A DNA stretch of 64,000 nt from JAJAZB01 sp965249815 (GTDB taxonomy: Bacteria > Bacteroidota > Bacteroidia > Cytophagales > Spirosomataceae), in the NCBI GenBank assembly GCA_965249815.1, contig CBDFMV010000003.1:620001-684000 (forward strand), read 5' to 3'. Below are positions 14,614 to 22,822 of this stretch, piece after piece. Position 1 is the stretch's first letter. Every line of letters begins with the position of its first letter. The notes beneath the pieces were generated by a model. It was not told the DNA's origin, ran no database searches, and was given only the letters and a program-made list of their open reading frames with translations. Made by a program: the position numbers and the translations under genes.

Positions 14614-15567
14614 TTACTGCCCAAGCATTTCCTTAAAAAACGCCTCGGCTTCTTCGGGCGTGGGTTGGCGCACGGGCCGCACGAGGCGGAAGCCCACGTA
14701 ATCGCCGTCGGTCATCCACCACTTCGAGCGCGGAATCTGCGGGTCGCGCTGGTTCCAGGCTTCCACCTGAGGCAGGCGGTCGGCGCAGCGCAAGCCCTCG
14801 GGCTGGCTTTTGAACCCGCCCCCCCGGGCCGTGTGGTAGGCGCGGGGTTTGTCGGGTTTCACGTAAAAACTGCTTTTCGGGTCGGTGGTGAGTTTCTGAA
14901 AATACGCCGCGTCGTACTTGTCCATCGTCCATTCGGCTACGTTGCCGAGCAGGTCGTAAAAGCCCCAGGCGTTGGGTTTTTTGCCCCCGACTTTGTGGTA
15001 GCGGTCGGTGGCGTTGCCCGCAAACCAGGCGTATTCCTTCAAATTGGCGGCGGTCACGCCCGTCGGGTAGGTCGTCTGGCTGCCCGCGCGGCAGGCGTAT
15101 TCCCACTCGGCCTCGGTGGGGAGGCGGTAAAACTGGCCAGTTTTCTGGTAAAGCCACTTGCAGTAGGCCAGGGCCGTGAAGGGCTGCATCGAATTGGCCG
15201 GAAAACCGCCTTCCTTGCCCATGCCCCAGGTCAGGTCGATGTACTGCGCCGTGGGCCGGGTGATGGCGTCGGGCACGGGCGCGACGTCTTTTTCCTCAAA
15301 ACGAAAGGCCGAGAACTGGTCGTGGGTGATTTCGGTGGCGCTCATCCAGAACGGCTCGACGGTCACCCCCACCTGCGGACCTTCGTCGGCCTGGCGGCCT
15401 TTTTCGGTGGCAGGGCTGCCCATCAGGAAGGTCCCCGCCGGAACGGGCAGCATCTGAACAGGCACCGTCACGCCGGGCGGGGCGAGTTCAAACGGTTTTC
15501 CAGTTTCCTGGGCCAGCGACGGCAGGGCCAACAGGCTGAAGACAAACGGAGCAAAACGGTTTTTCAC
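14614..15567 (-). CDS. SUMF1/formylglycine-generating-enzyme-fold exported protein, lacking the catalytic cysteines
   Basis: A secreted protein (signal MKNRFAPFVFSLLALPSLAQ) with an FGE-sulfatase (SUMF1) domain: VPAGTFLMGS, EPFWMSATEITHDQF, YRLPTEAEWEYACRAG, NAWGFYDLLGNVAEWT and GDYVGFRLVRPV. True formylglycine-generating enzymes carry two cysteines in the segment after the ARGGGF motif. Here that region reads ARGGGFKSQPEGLRCADRLP without the pair, so sulfatase activation is unlikely. Such proteins often serve as structural or gliding-associated components in Bacteroidota (family knowledge). It is followed upstream by apbE on the same strand after 99 nt. Confidence 0.85.
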   Translation of the reverse strand: MKNRFAPFVFSLLALPSLAQETGKPFELAPPGVTVPVQMLPVPAGTFLMGSPATEKGRQADEGPQVGVTVEPFWMSATEITHDQFSAFRFEEKDVAPVPDAITRPTAQYIDLTWGMGKEGGFPANSMQPFTALAYCKWLYQKTGQFYRLPTEAEWEYACRAGSQTTYPTGVTAANLKEYAWFAGNATDRYHKVGGKKPNAWGFYDLLGNVAEWTMDKYDAAYFQKLTTDPKSSFYVKPDKPRAYHTARGGGFKSQPEGLRCADRLPQVEAWNQRDPQIPRSKWWMTDGDYVGFRLVRPVRQPTPEEAEAFFKEMLGQ

Positions 15568-15666
15568 AAAAAGCGGCTGTTTTTCGATAAAGGCACAAAC
15601 TTAGATTTCTTACCATGTTTTAACTAAAAAAGCGCCGGATACCCCACCCGCCAGCCGCCGACGAGC

Positions 15667-16659
15667 CTACTCGGCGGCAAAAAAGCGGTTGAACCCCGGC
15701 GTCGTCCGGACCCGGATTTTTCCGTGGTCGGGTTCGAGGAAAAGCCCTTCGGCCCCTTCGCGGCGCAGCAGCGCGAGGGCTTTTTCCAGCGGCAACAGGC
15801 AGCAGGCCGTCGAGAGCCAGTCGGCGGTGGCGGCGTTTTCGGCCAGCACCGTCACCTGGCGGCGGGAGGTCCGGCCGAGGCCGGTTTTCGGGTCGACGAT
15901 GTGCGAGTACCGCTTGCCGCCGATTTCGACGAATTGAAACACATCGCCGGAAGTCGAAACGGCCTTGTTTCGCAGCAAAAGCAGCCGCTCGTCGAGGCGT
16001 TCGCCAGAAACCGGCAATTGCACCGCCACCCGCCACCCGCCGACGGGCGATTGGCCGACGGCCATGTTTCCCGCCGCATCGACCAGCGCGTCGGTGAAAC
16101 CTTTCTCCCGCAAAAAATTCAACATTTCCTGCGCCGCGAAGCCCTTGCCGATGCCGCCTAAATCGAGGGCAGTGCCGGGCCGGTCGAGTTTCACGCGGTG
16201 CCCGACCGCATCGAGCCGCATTGCCCGCATCCCCACCGTGGCGAGCGCCCGCCGGAGCGTGTCGGGGGACGGCAAACGGCCCACTTTCCGGCTTTGCCGC
16301 CACAGGCGCGTAAGGCGACCCACGGTGACGTCAAACGTGCCGCCGCTGCGTTGCCAGGCCGTTTTCGATTGTTGCAAAATTCGGAACAGGTCGGGCGAAA
16401 CCGGCACCCAGCGCCCGCTGCCCGCCGTGCGGGCGAGGCGGTTGAGTTCAGAATCGACCAGGTAATCGCTGAAATGGGCGTTGAGCGAATCCGCGAGGAT
16501 AAACGCTTGGTTGGCGGCGTTGGCGGCGGCCAGCGAGTCGGTGGCGAAGAGTTGAATCGTGAACAGCGAACCCATTTTGGGTTGCTGAAAAATGAATTTG
16601 CGGGGCGGCTGCGCGGCGGCGGCCAGGGTGCAGGCGCAGAAAAAAAGAAGTTTGACCAC
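15667..16659 (-). CDS. apbE: FAD:protein FMN transferase
   Basis: Attaches FMN covalently to Thr residues of periplasmic flavoproteins such as RnfG or NqrC. The ApbE core is present: PKMGSLFTIQLF near the start, GGTFDVTVGRL, LDLGGIGKGFAAQ, VDAAGNMAVGQ, HIVDPKTGLG and AATADWLSTA. The N-terminus (LLFFCACTLAAAAQ) is a short signal peptide. Length 330, normal. Its start lies 3 nt after the hemE stop, so the two form one operon. No flavinylated partner is in the window. Confidence 0.92.
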   Translation of the reverse strand: MVKLLFFCACTLAAAAQPPRKFIFQQPKMGSLFTIQLFATDSLAAANAANQAFILADSLNAHFSDYLVDSELNRLARTAGSGRWVPVSPDLFRILQQSKTAWQRSGGTFDVTVGRLTRLWRQSRKVGRLPSPDTLRRALATVGMRAMRLDAVGHRVKLDRPGTALDLGGIGKGFAAQEMLNFLREKGFTDALVDAAGNMAVGQSPVGGWRVAVQLPVSGERLDERLLLLRNKAVSTSGDVFQFVEIGGKRYSHIVDPKTGLGRTSRRQVTVLAENAATADWLSTACCLLPLEKALALLRREGAEGLFLEPDHGKIRVRTTPGFNRFFAAE

Positions 16660-16662
16660 GGT

Positions 16663-17688
16663 TCAGCAACTAAACTCCTTCACCGCCTCGATGAAACACC
16701 GCGCCTTGTCGGGGTCGGTGTCGGGGTACACGCCGTGGCCGAGGTTGGCGATGTACCGCTGGGTGCCAAACTGGTCGAGCATCCGGCGGGTCTGGCGGCG
16801 GATTTCTTCGAACGAGGCGTACAGCACGCAGGGGTCAAGGTTGCCTTGCAGGGTTTTGTCGGGCAGCATCGCCCGCGACTCGGCGATGTCCATGTTCCAG
16901 TCCAGCCCCACGACGGCGCAGTGCAGCGCGTTCATCTCGGCGCGGGCGAAAAACGCACCTTTCGCGAACACCGTGACGGGCACCTCGGTGAGGGCGTCGC
17001 AAATCCGGGCGATGTAGGGCAGCGAAAACTCGCGGTACTGCTCGGGCGAAAGAATGCCCGCCCACGAGTCGAAAATTTGCACCAGATCGGCCCCGTTGGC
17101 GACCTGCGCTTTCAGGTAGCCAATCGTGCTGTCGGTGATTTTCTGGAGCAGCGCGTGGGCGAGGGCCGGGTCGGAGTACAGCGCTTTTTTCGCGACCGAA
17201 AACGTTTTCGAGCCTTTGCCTTCGAGCATGTAGCACAGCAACGTAAACGGCGCGCCCGCAAACCCGATGAGCGGCACGCGCCCGGCCAGCTCTCTTTTCA
17301 CCAGCCGAATCGCCTCCAGCACGTAGCCCAGGTCGGTTTCGGCGTCGGCGACTTTCAGCGCGTGTACGTCGGCCAGCGTGCGGATGGTTTTCGGAAAAAC
17401 CGGCCCCCGGCTTTCGATCATCTCGTAGGGCAGGCCCATCGCTTCGGGCACGACGAGGATGTCGGAAAAAATAATCGCCGCATCAACCCCCAGCAAATCA
17501 ACGGGTTGTAGGGTCACTTCGGCGGCGAGGGAGGGCGTGGTGGCCAGTTCGATAAACCCGCTCGTGCGCGCCCGCACGGCGCGGTATTCGGCCAGCATCC
17601 GGCCCGCCTGGCGCATCAGCCACACCGGTACGCGCTCGGTTTGCTCGCCACGGGCGGCCCGCAGGAGCAAGTCGTTTTTTAAATTCAT
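16663..17688 (-). CDS. hemE: Uroporphyrinogen decarboxylase
   Basis: Decarboxylates uroporphyrinogen III to coproporphyrinogen III in heme synthesis. Signatures include VPVWLMRQAGRMLAEYR at the N-terminus (family PxWxMRQAGR), IIFSDILVVPEAMG, GFAGAPFTLLCYMLEG and NLGHGVYPDTDPD near the C-terminus. The length of 341 is typical. The start ATG at 17688 is followed directly by MNLKNDLLLRAARGEQTERV. It forms an operon with apbE. Confidence 0.96.
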   Translation of the reverse strand: MNLKNDLLLRAARGEQTERVPVWLMRQAGRMLAEYRAVRARTSGFIELATTPSLAAEVTLQPVDLLGVDAAIIFSDILVVPEAMGLPYEMIESRGPVFPKTIRTLADVHALKVADAETDLGYVLEAIRLVKRELAGRVPLIGFAGAPFTLLCYMLEGKGSKTFSVAKKALYSDPALAHALLQKITDSTIGYLKAQVANGADLVQIFDSWAGILSPEQYREFSLPYIARICDALTEVPVTVFAKGAFFARAEMNALHCAVVGLDWNMDIAESRAMLPDKTLQGNLDPCVLYASFEEIRRQTRRMLDQFGTQRYIANLGHGVYPDTDPDKARCFIEAVKEFSC

Positions 17689-17715
17689 TCGGCAAAAATA
17701 CGTTGCCGGTGCGAA

Positions 17716-17808
17716 TGGAACACGGATTTAACGGATGCCACCGGCGTACCCGGATTTTAAAATCAATGCCCCTTCGTGCTGCGTAGCATCCGTTCAATCC
17801 GTGTTCCA
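17716..17808. repeat. Inverted repeat between hemE and engB (23-bp arms)
   Basis: Left arm 17716-17738 starts TGGAACACGGATTTAACGG; right arm 17786-17808 is its reverse complement with one G/T change. The loop is 17739-17785. It lies between divergent genes and ends 10 nt before the engB -7 box. Confidence 0.88.
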
Positions 17809-17817
17809 TTTCATCCG

Positions 17818-17825
17818 TATCTTTG
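17818..17825 (+). promoter_or_regulatory. engB: -7 box TATCTTTG of engB (possible leaderless start)
   Basis: TATCTTTG matches TAnnTTTG and ends only 5 nt before the ATG at 17831, so the mRNA would have almost no 5' leader. The -33 TTG is not well conserved. Confidence 0.45.
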
Positions 17826-17830
17826 TCCCG

Positions 17831-18442
17831 ATGCAAATTCACGAAGCCCGGTTCGTTCAGAGCACGCCCGACCCGAAGAAAACGCCCCCGCCCGACAAGC
17901 CGGAGTACGCCTTCATTGGCCGCTCGAACGTGGGGAAATCGTCGCTCATCAACGCGCTGGTGCGGCAGAAAAATCTGGCCAAAACCTCTCAGACGCCCGG
18001 CAAAACGCAACTCATTAACCATTTTCTGATCAACAACGCCTGGTACCTGGTCGATTTGCCCGGCTACGGCTTCGCGCAGGTGAGCAAAGCCGAAAAGGCC
18101 AAGTTTGGCGGCATGATTCGCACCTACCTCGAAAAGCGCGAGAACCTGCTCTGCACCTTCGTGCTGCTCGACATCCGCCACGAACCCCAGCGCATCGACC
18201 TCGATTTTCTCGAATTTCTGGGCGAAGCGGGCATTCCGTTTCACCTGGTTTTTACGAAAGCCGACAAACTCACGCCCAACCAGGCCAAAACCCGCGTGGA
18301 CGCCTACCGCACGGTGCTGCTCGAAACCTGGGAAGAGTTGCCGCCGTGTTACGTCACTTCGGCCCTCAACCAGCAGGGCCGCGACGAGGTGCTGGCGGCC
18401 ATCGCCGGGATGAACGTCCTGTTCGCCAGCGCAAAAAAATGA
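17831..18442 (+). CDS. engB: Ribosome biogenesis GTP-binding protein YihA/YsxC
   Basis: Essential small GTPase for late assembly of the 50S ribosomal subunit. G1 is GRSNVGKSSLINAL, the G2 region holds QTPGKTQLINHF, G3 is DLPGYGFAQVSK, G4 is TKADKL and G5 is TSALNQQG. Length 203. An upstream in-frame start would run through the inverted repeat, so ATG at 17831 is preferred; it gives the usual MQIHEARFV N-terminus and sits right behind a -7 box. Confidence 0.95.
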   Translation: MQIHEARFVQSTPDPKKTPPPDKPEYAFIGRSNVGKSSLINALVRQKNLAKTSQTPGKTQLINHFLINNAWYLVDLPGYGFAQVSKAEKAKFGGMIRTYLEKRENLLCTFVLLDIRHEPQRIDLDFLEFLGEAGIPFHLVFTKADKLTPNQAKTRVDAYRTVLLETWEELPPCYVTSALNQQGRDEVLAAIAGMNVLFASAKK

Positions 18443-18453
18443 CCAACCGGCTC

Positions 18454-18483
18454 TTTATTCCCGGCGCGTTCTGCTTAGTTTTG
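18454..18483 (+). promoter_or_regulatory. Probable promoter of the DUF5606 gene
   Basis: TAGTTTTG at 18476-18483 matches TAnnTTTG. TTT at 18454-18456 lies 19 nt upstream as a weak -33. Predicted leader about 27 nt. Confidence 0.4.
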
Positions 18484-18515
18484 AACCCTTAAACCGAAAC
18501 TCATCCAACCCATTC

Positions 18516-19130
18516 ATGCAATTGCTCAAGGAAGTAGCTACGATTTCGGGCAAGCCTGGTTTGTACCGCATTCTGAAACCAACCCGCACGGGGGTCATCG
18601 TAGAGTCGATTGACGACAAAAAACAACGGCTGGTCATCAACAAAACCACGCGGGTATCGGTCCTGAGCGACATTTCGGTGTACACCCGCATTTCCAACGA
18701 CCACATGATGCCGCTCCAGGGCATTTTCACCGCCCTGCGCGGGCGCTACGGTAAAGACCTCGGCATCGACCCCAAAACCGCCGCCGACGCCGAACTGGCC
18801 GACTTTTTCGTGCAAGTCGCCCCCGAGTACGACCGCGAGCGCGTCCACACCAGCGACATTCAGAAAATCATTTCCTGGTACAACATCCTGACGACCCACC
18901 TGCCGGAGTTGTTTGTCCAACCCGTTGCGGCCCAGCCCCAGCCCGTTGCGCCCGACCCGGTCCTTGCCGCCGTACCGGCCACTGAGCTGCCCGTCAACGA
19001 GGCCGTTCCGGTGCAGGAAGCCGAAGCCCCTACGCCGGTCGCCGAAGCGCCGGAGCCTGCCGCCGAAGCCCCGAAAAAGAAGCCCCGCGCCCGCAAGAAA
19101 GCCGTGGCGGAAGAAGCAAAGGCGGAGTGA
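18516..19130 (+). CDS. DUF5606 family protein
   Basis: A 204-residue protein of a Bacteroidota family. The conserved N-terminal part (about 1-140) contains LLKEVATISGKPGLYRIL, TRTGVIVESID, VSVLSDISVYT and PLQGIFTALRGRYG. The C-terminal third is a low-complexity Pro/Ala/Glu/Val tail ending in a Lys-rich stretch (KKKPRARKKA), probably disordered and able to bind nucleic acid or protein. Function unknown. It lies directly after engB and ends at a strong shared terminator. Confidence 0.85.
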   Translation: MQLLKEVATISGKPGLYRILKPTRTGVIVESIDDKKQRLVINKTTRVSVLSDISVYTRISNDHMMPLQGIFTALRGRYGKDLGIDPKTAADAELADFFVQVAPEYDRERVHTSDIQKIISWYNILTTHLPELFVQPVAAQPQPVAPDPVLAAVPATELPVNEAVPVQEAEAPTPVAEAPEPAAEAPKKKPRARKKAVAEEAKAE

Positions 19131-19143
19131 TAGTTTCTTAAGC

Positions 19144-19178
19144 AAAAAGCCCGGCCGGAATCACCGGCCGGGCTTTTT
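19144..19178. terminator. Bidirectional intrinsic terminator
   Basis: Perfect 15-bp stem AAAAAGCCCGGCCGG/CCGGCCGGGCTTTTT (19144-19158 with 19164-19178), 5-nt loop AATCA, between convergent DUF5606 and pyk. Confidence 0.93.
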
Positions 19179-19206
19179 ATTGGGAAATCATTTCTTTGTA
19201 ATAGCG

Positions 19207-20685
19207 CTACTCCACCTTCCCAATCCGCACCGTGTTGGTTTTGTTGCCCTGGCCGTAGGGCATGGCCAGCACGCTCACGTACACGTCGCCTTTGCTCAGG
19301 TGTCCCTCGGCCACGAGGCGGTCGAGCATGGTTTTCACGGTGACTTCGGTGTCGAAGGTTTTCTGGTCGTAGAAAAACGCCTGCGCGCCCCAGAGCAGCC
19401 CCACGTTGGTGAGCGTGTGGGTGTTGTCGGTGAAGACGTACAGCCGGGCTTTGGGCCGGTGGGCCGAAATGCGCAGGGCCGTGTAGCCCGAGTTGGTGAT
19501 GCACAGAATGGCCCTGGCCTCGGTGTCGCGGGCCAGGCGGCAGGCCCCGGCAATGATGCGGTCGTTGAGGTAGTACCGGCCGGGCTGGTAATCGTTGAGC
19601 GCGTGGTTTTTGAAATAAATCGCCGCTTCGTCGCCCTTCACGATTTTAATGCCGTTCTGCTGTTCTTCCACGGTTTCGATGATGTGGGCCATCATCGTGA
19701 CGGCCTCCACGGGGTACTGCCCCGAGGCCGATTCCGCCGAAAGCATCGTGGCCGAGGCCCCGTCGAGCACGGCGTTGGCCACGTCGGAGGTTTCGGCGCG
19801 CGTGGGGCGGGGCGAATCTTTCATCGATTCGAGCATCTGCGTGGCCACAATCACGGGCTTGGCGGCCAGGATGCACTTTTGCACCATCATTTTCTGCAAT
19901 TGCGGCACGATGGCCCCGTCCATCTCCACGCCCAAATCGCCCCGGGCCACCATCAGGCCGTCGGTGGCAGCGATAATTTCGTCGATGCGGTCGATGGCTT
20001 CGGGCTTTTCGATTTTGGCGATGACCTTGGCCGTTTTGCCCGCCGCCTTGATTTTTTCCTTCACGTCCAGAATGTCCTGCGCCGTGCGCACAAACGAGAG
20101 GGCGATCCAGTCCACGTCGTGTTCGAGGCCAAACACCAGGTCGGCTTCGTCTTTTCCGGTCAGCGCGGGCAGGCCCACCTTCGTGCCGGGCAGGTTGATG
20201 CCTTTTTTCGACCGCAAAATCCCGCCGTACACCACCGTGGTGGTCACTTCTTTGGTATACAAATCGATGCCCGTCACCACGACTTCGAGGTTGCCGTCGT
20301 CCATCAGAATGCGCTCGCCCACCTTCACGTCCTGGTACATCGAGGTGTAGGTGGTACCCACGCGTTCGGCGGTGCCGAGCAGGGTTTCGTCCATCACGAA
20401 GGTCAGGGTTTTGCCCGCTACCAGTTCGACGCCGTTGTTTTCGACCATCTGCGTCCGGATTTTCGGACCCTGCAAATCCTGGAGAATGGTGAGGTTGAGG
20501 CCGTGTTCGGCGTTCAGTTCGCGGATGGACTGGATGCGCTGGAGGTGGTCGTCGTGGGTGCCGTGCGAAAAGTTGAGGCGAAACACGTTGGCACCGGCCT
20601 GGGCAAGCCTCAGCAGCATTTCTTTGGTCTGGCTGGCTGGCCCGACGGTGGCCACGATTTTCGTCTTTTTCTGGTAAGAAGACAT
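19207..20685 (-). CDS. pyk: Pyruvate kinase
   Basis: Last step of glycolysis: phosphoenolpyruvate + ADP to pyruvate + ATP. Landmarks are KIVATVGPAS at the N-terminus, FRLNFSHGTHDDH, LQDLQGPKIRT, the active-site signature VIAKIEKPEAIDRIDEII, DGLMVARGDLGVEM, PVIVATQMLESM and PTRAETSDVANAVLDG. The C-terminal domain ends YVSVLAMPYGQGNKTNTVRI. Length 492 is slightly longer than typical. It stands alone, convergent with the DUF5606 gene. Confidence 0.96.
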   Translation of the reverse strand: MSSYQKKTKIVATVGPASQTKEMLLRLAQAGANVFRLNFSHGTHDDHLQRIQSIRELNAEHGLNLTILQDLQGPKIRTQMVENNGVELVAGKTLTFVMDETLLGTAERVGTTYTSMYQDVKVGERILMDDGNLEVVVTGIDLYTKEVTTTVVYGGILRSKKGINLPGTKVGLPALTGKDEADLVFGLEHDVDWIALSFVRTAQDILDVKEKIKAAGKTAKVIAKIEKPEAIDRIDEIIAATDGLMVARGDLGVEMDGAIVPQLQKMMVQKCILAAKPVIVATQMLESMKDSPRPTRAETSDVANAVLDGASATMLSAESASGQYPVEAVTMMAHIIETVEEQQNGIKIVKGDEAAIYFKNHALNDYQPGRYYLNDRIIAGACRLARDTEARAILCITNSGYTALRISAHRPKARLYVFTDNTHTLTNVGLLWGAQAFFYDQKTFDTEVTVKTMLDRLVAEGHLSKGDVYVSVLAMPYGQGNKTNTVRIGKVE

Positions 20686-20874
20686 GGGGTAGAGTCAGGG
20701 TTTACGGCGCGCAAGTTACGGCGGGGGGCTGAATTGCAGCAAGTTTTCGGTGAAATCGCCCGGAGTCGCTCCGCGAGGCATTTTTGGTGAAAACTCGCCG
20801 CGCCTCGAAGCGGGCGGGCGTGATTTTAGGCCCGAACTCCGTAACTTGCCCCTCGTCTTTTTTTCTCAACATCC

Positions 20875-21810
20875 ATGTTCGTCCGGCGCAATTTTCTGTT
20901 CCTCGTGGCCCTGCTGGCGACGGCGGTGGCCATGGTGATGGGCGCGACCGTCTGGCAGCGGCCCGCGCAGGCTGCCGAACCGACGCCCGTTTTCCCCGAC
21001 GCCGCCTTTCGGAAATACTGGTTTGCGGGCAAGGCCGAACTGACCAGCTACACCCTCGACCAGGTGCGGTACGGTCAGCACAACCCCGGCCAGGCCGTGC
21101 TGATTTTCGTCACTGAAGACTTCCGCACCGACACGCAGGTGAAACTGGAGTCCGGCGACCGCAGCCAGGCCACGCCCGTGCTGAAACTCAACCAGGTGCG
21201 CAAATTCGTCACGGGCCTTTACGACTACTCGACGCTGACTTCCGTGTTCATGCCCCTCGACACGAAACTGTTTCCGCACGCGCTCAAAGCCACGGCGTCG
21301 GTGCAGGAATGGTGCGGGCATACCTACCAGCAATTGAATCTGAAAGGCCGTCAGTACCACCTGACGAGCCACTCGTATTTTGAAAAAGAAGGGGACAAAG
21401 AAGCGCGTTTCGACCGCGCCTGGCTCGAAGACGAACTCTTCACCCGCCTGCGCCTCAGCCCCGAAACCCTGCCCACGGGCGAGGTTGAGGTAGTGCCAAG
21501 TTTGCTGTCCAGCCGGTTGGGCCACCGCGCCCCGCAGCCCGAACCCGCCACCGCCGCCCTCGCTGACACGGCGTTTCAGGCGCAGAACGTCCGGGTTTAT
21601 ACGCTGACTTACCCCGGCTTGCAGCGCCGCGTGGCCTTATTTTTTGAGAAAAACGCCCCGTACCGGATTGCGGGTTGGGAAGAAACGACGGTTGAGAAAA
21701 ACCAGCCCCTCACCACCCGCGCCACACGCCGCCAAACCCTCGTGACCGACTACTGGCAACACCACGGGCTGGACGGAAAGGCGTTGCGGGATAGTCTGAA
21801 AATACAGTAA
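20875..21810 (+). CDS. Exported hypothetical protein (311 aa)
   Basis: An N-terminal signal or anchor (RRNFLFLVALLATAVAMVMG) is followed by a soluble domain containing FPDAAFRKYWFAGKAELTSY and VFMPLDTKLFPHALKATASV, QEWCGHTYQQLN and RQTLVTDYWQHHGLDG. Bacteroidota genomes carry close relatives, sometimes labelled septum formation inhibitor Maf, but the Maf nucleotide-pyrophosphatase motifs are absent and I consider that label wrong. Function unknown. The stop codon leads into a heptamer palindrome, then fdhD. Confidence 0.75.
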   Translation: MFVRRNFLFLVALLATAVAMVMGATVWQRPAQAAEPTPVFPDAAFRKYWFAGKAELTSYTLDQVRYGQHNPGQAVLIFVTEDFRTDTQVKLESGDRSQATPVLKLNQVRKFVTGLYDYSTLTSVFMPLDTKLFPHALKATASVQEWCGHTYQQLNLKGRQYHLTSHSYFEKEGDKEARFDRAWLEDELFTRLRLSPETLPTGEVEVVPSLLSSRLGHRAPQPEPATAALADTAFQAQNVRVYTLTYPGLQRRVALFFEKNAPYRIAGWEETTVEKNQPLTTRATRRQTLVTDYWQHHGLDGKALRDSLKIQ

Positions 21811-21863
21811 TGTTCAATTTTCAATGAAGAATGAAAATCATTGAGCGTTGAAAATTGAACATT
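21809..21863. repeat. Heptamer inverted repeat (16-bp arms) upstream of fdhD
   Basis: Left arm 21809-21824 (AATGTTCAATTTTCAA) and right arm 21848-21863 are perfect reverse complements; further repeat sequence (ATTGAAA units) runs on to 21870. The left arm begins inside the stop codon of the upstream gene. Confidence 0.88.
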
Positions 21864-21885
21864 GAAAATTTCTCGTCAATCCACC

Positions 21886-22737
21886 ATGCTCCCCATCGCC
21901 CCCGCTACCGTGCTGAAAGTTTCCGGCGAAGCCAGCGTCGAAGCGCCCGATTTGCTGGCCGTGGAGGAGCCGCTCGAAATCCGGCTCGGCTTCGGACCAC
22001 CAACCGACCGTCGGCAGCGCAGCCTCTCCGTTACCATGCGCACCCCCGGCCACGACCAGGACCTGACGCTGGGTTTTCTGCTTACCGAGGGCATCATCCA
22101 AACCCCGGCGCAGGTGTACAGCCTGAAACATTGCACCGAAGCTGGCCGCCAAGAAGTAGAAAACGTCATCCGCGCCGAGTTACAACCAGCCGTCGAAGTG
22201 CCCTGGGAGCGTTTGCAACGGCATTTTTACACTTCGTCGAGTTGCGGCGTGTGCGGCAAAGCGTCCATCGAAGCGGTCGAGGCCACGGGCTGCGCGGTGT
22301 TGCCGCCCCCGGTGCCCCTGCTTGATGCCGACACGTTGCGCCAACTCCCCGACCGCCTGCGTCAGCACCAGCGCGTATTCGACCACACCGGCGGCCTCCA
22401 CGCGGCGGCGCTTTTCGACGAAACCGGCCAACTGATTTTGCTCCGCGAAGACGTGGGCCGCCACAACGCCCTCGACAAGCTCATCGGCGCGGCGGCGCTC
22501 CGGGGCCTGTTGCCGCTGCACCGGCACGCCCTGCTGGTGAGCGGGCGGGTGAGTTTTGAACTCGTGCAAAAAGCCCTGATGGCCGGCATCCCGCTGCTGG
22601 CCGCCGTGGGGGCGCCGTCGAGCCTGGCCGTGAATCTGGCGCAGCAGTTCGGCCAAACGCTGGTTGGATTTCTGCGCGAGGGGCGGTTTAACGTGTACGC
22701 TGGAGCGGAGCGGGTTGCTTTGCCGGCCGTTGTGTAA
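21886..22737 (+). CDS. fdhD: Formate dehydrogenase accessory sulfurtransferase
   Basis: Carries sulfur from IscS/NifS-type desulfurases to the molybdenum cofactor of formate dehydrogenases. The conserved CxxC (Cys120 and Cys123 in SSSCGVCGKAS) is present, followed by GGLHAAALFDETGQLILLRE and DVGRHNALDKLIGAA, then LLVSGRVSFELVQKALMAGI. I chose ATG at 21886 (283 residues); a longer frame would begin inside the repeat. The next gene is a molybdopterin oxidoreductase, its probable client. Confidence 0.94.
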   Translation: MLPIAPATVLKVSGEASVEAPDLLAVEEPLEIRLGFGPPTDRRQRSLSVTMRTPGHDQDLTLGFLLTEGIIQTPAQVYSLKHCTEAGRQEVENVIRAELQPAVEVPWERLQRHFYTSSSCGVCGKASIEAVEATGCAVLPPPVPLLDADTLRQLPDRLRQHQRVFDHTGGLHAAALFDETGQLILLREDVGRHNALDKLIGAAALRGLLPLHRHALLVSGRVSFELVQKALMAGIPLLAAVGAPSSLAVNLAQQFGQTLVGFLREGRFNVYAGAERVALPAVV

Positions 22738-22738
22738 T

Positions 22739-22810
22739 AATTTTCAATGCGCATGAAAAAGACAATGGACGTTGAAAATTGAACCGCAGCGGCGGACCGC
22801 ATTGAAAATT
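22739..22810. repeat. Heptamer-type inverted repeat between fdhD and the molybdoenzyme gene
   Basis: Left arm 22739-22751 (AATTTTCAATGCG) and right arm 22798-22810 are perfect 13-bp reverse complements. The loop contains another ATTGAA-type unit (GTTGAAAATTGAAC). Same word family as 21809-21863. Confidence 0.8.
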
Positions 22811-22822
22811 CTCTTCCTTAAA

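Noticed and set aside
18913..20790. 625-codon plus-strand frame over pyk
   Set aside because: Composition is that of an antisense frame; pyruvate kinase motifs on the minus strand are unambiguous.
20875..21810. Septum formation inhibitor Maf
   Set aside because: A label used for some homologues, but the Maf nucleotide-pyrophosphatase motifs are absent and the protein is exported.
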